Below are positions 40,651-44,546 of a stretch of DNA of 44,546 nucleotides, piece after piece. Both the position numbers and the translations under genes were made by a program. The notes beneath the pieces are model-generated. The model had not been told where the DNA came from. It saw nothing but the letters and a program-made list of their open reading frames with translations, and did not search any database. Origin of the DNA: Acidobacteriota bacterium (GTDB taxonomy: Bacteria; Acidobacteriota; Vicinamibacteria; Vicinamibacterales; UBA8438); assembly GCA_011523845.1 (NCBI GenBank), contig WTFV01000083.1, positions 1 through 44,546 on the forward strand, written 5' to 3'. Every line of letters starts with the position of its first letter. Within the stretch, counting starts at the first letter, position 1.

Positions 40651-41349
40651 ATGCAGACACGTATCGCTGTTGTCGTTTTCGCCGTTGTCGTTGCTACCGT
40701 TCCTGCTGCTGCTCAAGCTCCGTTCACCTGTTCGTGGACCGACAACCCGATCGTGGCCGGGCAGACACCGATCAAGGCAGAGCACCTGAATGAGATCCGG
40801 GCATGCCTGGATTCGATTATCGCCAACTGGCCGGCACCGACGACCGTTCCGGCAGACGTTGCCGACTGGGCCGGCATGCGCATGCTTGCTCCGGTCGGCG
40901 GTACGTGCCCGGCAGGCTGGTCGGAGGACACGAGCCTCCGTGGGCGGTACGTGGTAGGCACGCCGGAGAACGGGACGCCTGGCGGCACGAGCGGTGCACC
41001 GCTGACGAACCTGGAGGTCCGGCGCGGAGGGTCCGCTGGCGGGCTGGATCCGGGGGTTCTGCCGACCGCGGCGTTCTCGCCCGGACTGCTTCCGCACCAT
41101 CCGAACCCGTTGCGGATGATGCTCACGTCTGACGGAAACGGTTGGTCGACGGTGCGGACGGACGAGGTCGAGGACGGAGCCGTTCCGGTGCAGATCGCCA
41201 GCGGTCCGGTGGCGATTCATGCCGATGCATGGCACTCGAACGGATTCCCGTCGACGTTGGCGTTCTCGAGCGGCGCGCTGCCGAGTTACGCCGATCAGCC
41301 GCAGCCGGCGCCGTACTCGCAGGAGACCTGGTGCAAGCTTGACCCGTGA
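40651..41349 (+). CDS. Secreted tail-collar-like protein
   Basis: This 232-residue protein has a signal peptide (TRIAVVVFAVVVATVPAAAQ), a block FTCSWTDNPIVAGQTPIKAE, then HLNEIRACLDSIIANW, and a middle region CPAGWSEDTSLRGRYVVGTP with glycine-rich TPGGTSGAPLTN. The latter resembles phage tail-collar or microvillus-type domains that form trimers. A signal peptide is unusual for a phage structural protein, so it may be a secreted relative. It is probably cotranscribed with the preceding small gene. Confidence 0.65.
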   Translation: MQTRIAVVVFAVVVATVPAAAQAPFTCSWTDNPIVAGQTPIKAEHLNEIRACLDSIIANWPAPTTVPADVADWAGMRMLAPVGGTCPAGWSEDTSLRGRYVVGTPENGTPGGTSGAPLTNLEVRRGGSAGGLDPGVLPTAAFSPGLLPHHPNPLRMMLTSDGNGWSTVRTDEVEDGAVPVQIASGPVAIHADAWHSNGFPSTLAFSSGALPSYADQPQPAPYSQETWCKLDP

Positions 41350-41370
41350 TCTAGTCTGTACCGATGCCGC

Positions 41371-41556
41371 TCATTCGGTGGGTGTCAAGCTGTCGTCGAC
41401 GGCAGACTTGAGTCGCATCGCGGCCGTTGTATCGACGACTGCCAGTTGCTGGATCAAGCACTCCATCGCGGCCTTGATCACCGCGATCTTCGCCTTCTTG
41501 GTCTCACGCTGTACCGTCTCGGTCAGCAGGGAGTTCAGTTGCTGTTCGGTCGTCAT
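41371..41556 (-). CDS. Small helical hypothetical protein
   Basis: This 61-residue protein begins MTTEQQLNSLLTETVQRETK, then AKIAVIKAAMECLIQQLAVV. It looks all-helical with no family match. It is the last gene of the minus-strand unit that begins with the IS1595-type transposase, 48 bases after the zinc-ribbon gene. Confidence 0.45.
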   Translation of the reverse strand: MTTEQQLNSLLTETVQRETKKAKIAVIKAAMECLIQQLAVVDTTAAMRLKSAVDDSLTPTE

Positions 41557-41604
41557 GACCTGATTCCAGCCTTTCCGGTGCCGCCAGTGTGCCGACCGCT
41601 GTCG

Positions 41605-41895
41605 CTATGGGATAGGGACGATCAGCTTGACTCGGTTCTCTGACGGGACAGTTTCCAGAGCGGTCCGAAGGGCGGACAGCAGCTTGCTGTTACCGTCTCC
41701 GCTCGTGGGCGTCAAGACCTGATTGCAGCCGCCGCAGACGTGTGGCGGTTGCCGTTTCGAGTTCTTCGGGTCCAACTGCACGACAACCTGCATCTGGCAG
41801 TGCTCGCACGTGAAAAGCAGGCTGGTGATGTCTTCGATGTCGATCACGTAGTTCCGTTCGACAGTCATCTTCAGTCGGGATTCTACCTGATTCAT
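41605..41895 (-). CDS. Zinc-ribbon protein next to the transposase
   Basis: This 96-residue protein has two C-x2-C pairs, LLFTCEHCQMQVVVQL and PPHVCGGCNQVLTPT, so one zinc ribbon is expected. The rest is helical (KLLSALRTALETVPSENRV). It starts 5 bases after the stop of the IS1595-type transposase, so it probably shares its transcript. A passenger or regulatory role is possible; the family is unknown. Confidence 0.6.
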   Translation of the reverse strand: MNQVESRLKMTVERNYVIDIEDITSLLFTCEHCQMQVVVQLDPKNSKRQPPHVCGGCNQVLTPTSGDGNSKLLSALRTALETVPSENRVKLIVPIP

Positions 41896-41900
41896 CGGCC

Positions 41901-42956
41901 TCAGGTTGGTTCTTGTCGCCGGTGTCGCCAGTGCACCGGCGGTGTCCAGCCCTGAGCGATCCGGACGGCGCGCTCGCCATGCTCGACGAGATCGGCGTAG
42001 GTCAGGACCCGGCCCTCGGCGCCACGGACCATCAGTGCCAGTTGCTCTTCGGTGTCGTAGGGGCGGCAGTTGTGTCGGGCCTCGAACTCGGTCACGTACC
42101 GGGGCAGATGCTCGAACGACATCCGGTGGTACGTGCCGACGTAGCCGCGCTTCAGCATGGACCAGAACGACTCGATGCCGTTCGTGTGAATCTGGCCGCG
42201 CACGTACTCTCTGACGTGGTGCTTCACGGCATCGTGGTTCTCCAGGTGCTCGTAGGCCGCGGACTCGTCGGTGTAGAGCGGCGTGCCATCTTCCCGGTGG
42301 CGCCCAACGAATCTACGCAATGCATCGCCGGTCACGATGTCGAAGACCTCGACCCGGACCTGCTTCGTGTGTCGATCCTTGACGCCGGCTACGGCCGTCT
42401 TGTTCGCGAACGGTCCAAGCCCCTTGAACTTCTTCCGGCGACTGGCGCTCATCTTGCCGACCTTCCCGCCGATGAACGCCTCGTCGGCCTCGATCGGCCC
42501 GAGGAACACGTCGTCCTTCGCATCGTTGCGCCGCCACATCTCCCGGACCCGATGCGCGAGGAACCAGGCGCTCTTCTGCGTGATCCCGAGGTCACGGTGC
42601 AGTTTCATCGACGACACGCCCTTCAGCGAGGTCGACTGGAGGTACATCGCGATCAGCCAGGTCTGCAACCCGAGCTTGCTGTGCTCCATCGGCATGCCGG
42701 TCCGCACCGAGAAGAACTTCCGGCAGTCCCGGCACTGGAACCGCATGTTCTTGTGCTTGGTCTTGGTCAGGACGTTCATCGAGCCGCAGCCGTTGCGCGG
42801 GCAGGCGATGCCGTTCGGCCAGCGGTTCTGGATGAACCACTCCTCGGCTACGGCGTCGTTCGGGAACCGTCGGAACAGATCCTTCAGGGTGATCCCGCAG
42901 CGGTGCGCCTTTCCCGGTCCCGGTTGGGGCATAGGGATATGCTGAACGAGGGGCAC
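41901..42956 (-). CDS. IS1595-family (ISXO2-like) transposase
   Basis: This 351-residue protein begins at GTG 42956. It has an N-terminal zinc ribbon (CPRNGCGSMNV ... CRDCRKFFSVRTG) and a DDE domain: GPIEADEAFIGGKVG (first D), PLYTDESAAYEHLE (second D) and TNGIESFWSMLKRGYVGTYH (E). The element looks intact at protein level. Terminal inverted repeats were not identified by eye. Two small genes follow closely on the same strand, so it may be an IS with passenger genes rather than a simple insertion sequence. Confidence 0.9.
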   Translation of the reverse strand: MPLVQHIPMPQPGPGKAHRCGITLKDLFRRFPNDAVAEEWFIQNRWPNGIACPRNGCGSMNVLTKTKHKNMRFQCRDCRKFFSVRTGMPMEHSKLGLQTWLIAMYLQSTSLKGVSSMKLHRDLGITQKSAWFLAHRVREMWRRNDAKDDVFLGPIEADEAFIGGKVGKMSASRRKKFKGLGPFANKTAVAGVKDRHTKQVRVEVFDIVTGDALRRFVGRHREDGTPLYTDESAAYEHLENHDAVKHHVREYVRGQIHTNGIESFWSMLKRGYVGTYHRMSFEHLPRYVTEFEARHNCRPYDTEEQLALMVRGAEGRVLTYADLVEHGERAVRIAQGWTPPVHWRHRRQEPT

Positions 42957-43037
42957 CGAGTATGGCGAGCTGTAACTCGCAGAAAAATAACGACTTATAC
43001 CTCCTGAACAGGTTGCGTAGCGAGGGGCGGATCCGTG

Positions 43038-43400
43038 TTACTTCTGGTCCGGCAGGGCCTTCACGTTCGGCGTGCGGAGGAGGGTATCGAACTGCTCGCG
43101 GATGCGTGCGAACCCGATCTGCGCCGCACGCAGATCGTCCAGCGATCGGCGATCACGGGCCGAACAGAGTCGATCGTCGAGGCTATCGGCGAGTCGATAC
43201 AGGTACCCGGTAACCAGCGATCTCTGAAGCTCGAATTGCCTGGTGAGAGAATCGGTGGACGCCGACCGGGACAGTGTGACAGACTTCGACTGCGGCAACG
43301 CTGTGTCTCCAGACTGCGGCAACGCCGTACCTCCGAAGCGGGTCGTCCCTGTCGGGTACTTGGGGAAGCACAGGGCAGGGGCGCCCGCGACGAACAACAC
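43038..43400 (-). CDS. Hypothetical protein sharing its N-terminus with 43647-44150
   Basis: This 120-residue frame begins at GTG 43400: LFVAGAPALCFPKYPTGTTR, then FGGTALPQSGDTALPQSK, and LYRLADSLDDRLCSARDRRS. About its first 88 codons come from the 338-bp duplicated segment, and the last 30 (FARIREQFDTLLRTPNV) are unique. GTALPQS is repeated twice within it. The C-terminus looks helical. Coding is likely but unproven; no family is recognised. Confidence 0.5.
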   Translation of the reverse strand: MLFVAGAPALCFPKYPTGTTRFGGTALPQSGDTALPQSKSVTLSRSASTDSLTRQFELQRSLVTGYLYRLADSLDDRLCSARDRRSLDDLRAAQIGFARIREQFDTLLRTPNVKALPDQK

Positions 43401-43470
43401 CCCGCATCATTGCCGAGGCTGCGAACAGACTAGCTGCTCGATCCCAGGTGGGTCAAGCGATCGGCCCGGC
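43133..43470. repeat. 338-bp direct repeat, copy 1
   Basis: Identical to 43883-44220 at 336 of 338 positions (differences at 43171 C versus A, and 43464 G versus T). The offset is exactly 750 bases. The copy carries the N-terminal part of the minus-strand gene at 43038-43400. Confidence 0.92.
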
Positions 43471-43471
43471 A

Positions 43472-43502
43472 GGTAGTGTCTCAGGTTACCTGAGACACTA
43501 CC
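43472..43502. repeat. 31-bp perfect inverted repeat
   Basis: Arms of 15 bp around a single base: GTAGTGTCTCAGGT (43473-43486), T, ACCTGAGACACTAC (43488-43501), plus a pairing G/C at the ends. It begins one base after copy 1 ends at 43470. No T-run follows. It could be a terminator, an operator or a recombination site. Confidence 0.75.
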
Positions 43503-43646
43503 GTCAAGCCTGGACACTGGCCGGTCGATGTGCCAGGCTCTAGTGGCGACACGTCGCGTTGGAGGGACCTTCGACGGTGTCTCCGGCGCCGGAGAGGGCG
43601 TGCTCCGGATTCCGACGGCTCGGAACTACTGGAGCAGGACCTGGGC

Positions 43647-44150
43647 TCAGCGCGTGGCGGCGCCGAGCCCAGGTTGCTCGAGCGAGTCGACTGGCATTGG
43701 CAAGCGTGCGTGTCTCAGCAACTCGACCTTGCGCCTCAGCGTTTCTCGCGTCACAGGGCAGTACCTCCTCTCTGGAGCACCGCCCCTCTCCGGGACCGGC
43801 GAGCGTAGCACGTCGAATCGTCTCCGTCCCCAAGTCTCGAGATCCTCGGCTTCGTCTGCTGAAGCGCCGCGGCTACAGCCTCGATCGTCCAGCGATCGGC
43901 GATCACGGGCCGAACAGAGTAGATCGTCGAGGCTATCGGCGAGTCGATACAGGTACCCGGTAACCAGCGATCTCTGAAGCTCGAATTGCCTGGTGAGAGA
44001 ATCGGTGGACGCCGACCGGGACAGTGTGACAGACTTCGACTGCGGCAACGCTGTGTCTCCAGACTGCGGCAACGCCGTACCTCCGAAGCGGGTCGTCCCT
44101 GTCGGGTACTTGGGGAAGCACAGGGCAGGGGCGCCCGCGACGAACAACAC
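43647..44150 (-). CDS. Hypothetical protein with shared N-terminus and different C-terminus
   Basis: This 167-residue frame has the same start as 43038-43400 (LFVAGAPALCFPKYPTGTTR). After the repeat boundary it reads ASADEAEDLETWGRRRFDVL, then CPVTRETLRRKVELLRHARL. The frame stays open across the junction. The unique part is charged and helical. It may be a variant-tail paralogue or a chance open frame. No family is recognised. Confidence 0.45.
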   Translation of the reverse strand: MLFVAGAPALCFPKYPTGTTRFGGTALPQSGDTALPQSKSVTLSRSASTDSLTRQFELQRSLVTGYLYRLADSLDDLLCSARDRRSLDDRGCSRGASADEAEDLETWGRRRFDVLRSPVPERGGAPERRYCPVTRETLRRKVELLRHARLPMPVDSLEQPGLGAATR

Positions 44151-44220
44151 CCCGCATCATTGCCGAGGCTGCGAACAGACTAGCTGCTCGATCCCAGGTG
44201 GGTCAAGCGATCGTCCCGGC
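43883..44220. repeat. 338-bp direct repeat, copy 2
   Basis: Partner of 43133-43470, 750 bases downstream, with two mismatches. Beyond 44220 and before 43883 the flanks are unrelated to those of copy 1, so the edges of the duplication are sharp. Confidence 0.92.
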
Positions 44221-44258
44221 CGGTTGAAAACAACCCTCCGGCGGGGCTGATCCGGGGT

Positions 44259-44287
44259 CGAAAAGCCCGTCAATACTGGGCGTTTCG
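44259..44287. terminator. Imperfect hairpin upstream of the coiled-coil gene
   Basis: Arms CGAAAAGCCC and GGGCGTTTCG pair over nine of ten positions around GTCAATACT. A 12-bp palindrome ACATGATCATGT follows at 44292-44303, 30 bases before the gene at 44333. The role (terminator or operator) is uncertain. Confidence 0.35.
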
Positions 44288-44332
44288 GCTCACATGATCA
44301 TGTAGGTATGTAATCCCCGAGCAGAAGCAGCC

Positions 44333-44546
44333 ATGCAGACCGACCAGCTCGAGCAGCGTACGCAGAACCTCGAACGCCGAGTGGACCGGATCGAAGAGGT
44401 TCTGCCGACCCTCGCTACCAAGGAGGATCTGAAGGCGACGGAGCGTCGGATGCGTACGCACGTAACGGAGGCGATCGAGGGTTCGGAGCAGCGGATGCGT
44501 ACGCACGTAACGGAGGCGATCGAGGGTTCGGAGCAGCGGATGCGTA
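44333..44546 (+). CDS. Coiled-coil repeat protein, 3' end outside window
   Basis: ATG 44333 begins MQTDQLEQRTQNLERRVDRI, then EEVLPTLATKEDLKATERRM and repeats of a 15-residue unit (RMRTHVTEAIEGSEQ). This is the architecture of Bdr-like or DUF1640-like coiled-coil proteins, which usually end in a membrane anchor. The end is not visible. The repeats are encoded by 45-bp tandem units, so length could vary between strains. Confidence 0.75.
   Translation, partial: MQTDQLEQRTQNLERRVDRIEEVLPTLATKEDLKATERRMRTHVTEAIEGSEQRMRTHVTEAIEGSEQRMR
44447..44546 (+). repeat. 45-bp in-frame tandem repeat
   Basis: Two complete identical units (44447-44491 and 44492-44536) and the first 10 bases of a third. Each encodes 15 residues. 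The array continues beyond the window. Confidence 0.92.

Noticed and set aside
43038..44220. Diversity-generating retroelement template and variable repeats
   Set aside because: The two copies differ at only two sites, neither adenine-biased as expected, and no reverse transcriptase is in the window.

Overview
The window is a high-GC bacterial chromosome segment. The gene content (VWFA-type secreted protein, DUF1501/DUF1549/DUF1552/DUF1553/DUF1592 cytochrome-type secreted proteins, sulfatase, sialidase-like and NHL proteins, many VapBC-like pairs, and three copies of an unnamed secreted family) points to an Acidobacteriota-like organism, probably Vicinamibacteria. That placement is inferred from gene families only; no rRNA or tRNA gene was seen.

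Region 1 (1-6145) is a defence block. It starts inside an AAA/ABC-type ATPase whose PIN-like partner is frameshifted. A tightly overlapping type III-A-like CRISPR operon follows: an HD-less Cas10 with an intact GGDD cyclase motif, Csm2, Csm3, Csm4 and a CARF-HEPN ribonuclease of the Csm6/TIGR02710 type. No csm5, cas6, cas1/cas2 or CRISPR array is visible, so the locus looks like a cyclic-oligoadenylate signalling module that needs crRNAs from elsewhere.

Region 2 (6192-18147) has a low-GC T5orf172/GIY-YIG gene next to an IS66-type transposase remnant, then two divergent sets of Planctomycetes-style secreted genes. DUF1592 and DUF1552 lie on the minus strand. PSD1 (DUF1549/DUF1553), DUF1501 and a sulfatase lie on the plus strand. 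Both sets couple c-type haem proteins with Tat-exported partners.

Region 3 (18335-26677) is a toxin-antitoxin and nuclease graveyard mixed with metabolic genes: an MNT antitoxin with a truncated HEPN partner, a frameshifted HigA, a lone XRE antitoxin, an ATPase with a doubly frameshifted DUF4276 partner, fragments of an amidohydrolase and a beta-helix protein, an intact amidohydrolase lipoprotein, and an intact Xre-RES pair with a clear operator/promoter.

Region 4 (26898-38516) holds a HAD phosphatase, DUF2283 and DUF4258-DUF2283 genes, two VapBC-type pairs, a class I aminotransferase, a VWFA protein, three paralogues of the unnamed secreted family, a sialidase-like protein and a PfkB sugar kinase.

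Region 5 (39062-44546) is an accessory island of small unrecognised genes around an IS1595-type transposase. It contains a roughly 120-nt branched inverted-repeat element at 40214-40333 with a promoter ending just before it. This is the best candidate here for an undescribed RNA. The island also has a near-identical 338-bp duplication that gives two genes the same N-terminus but different C-termini, and a coiled-coil gene with 45-bp tandem repeats that runs off the window end.
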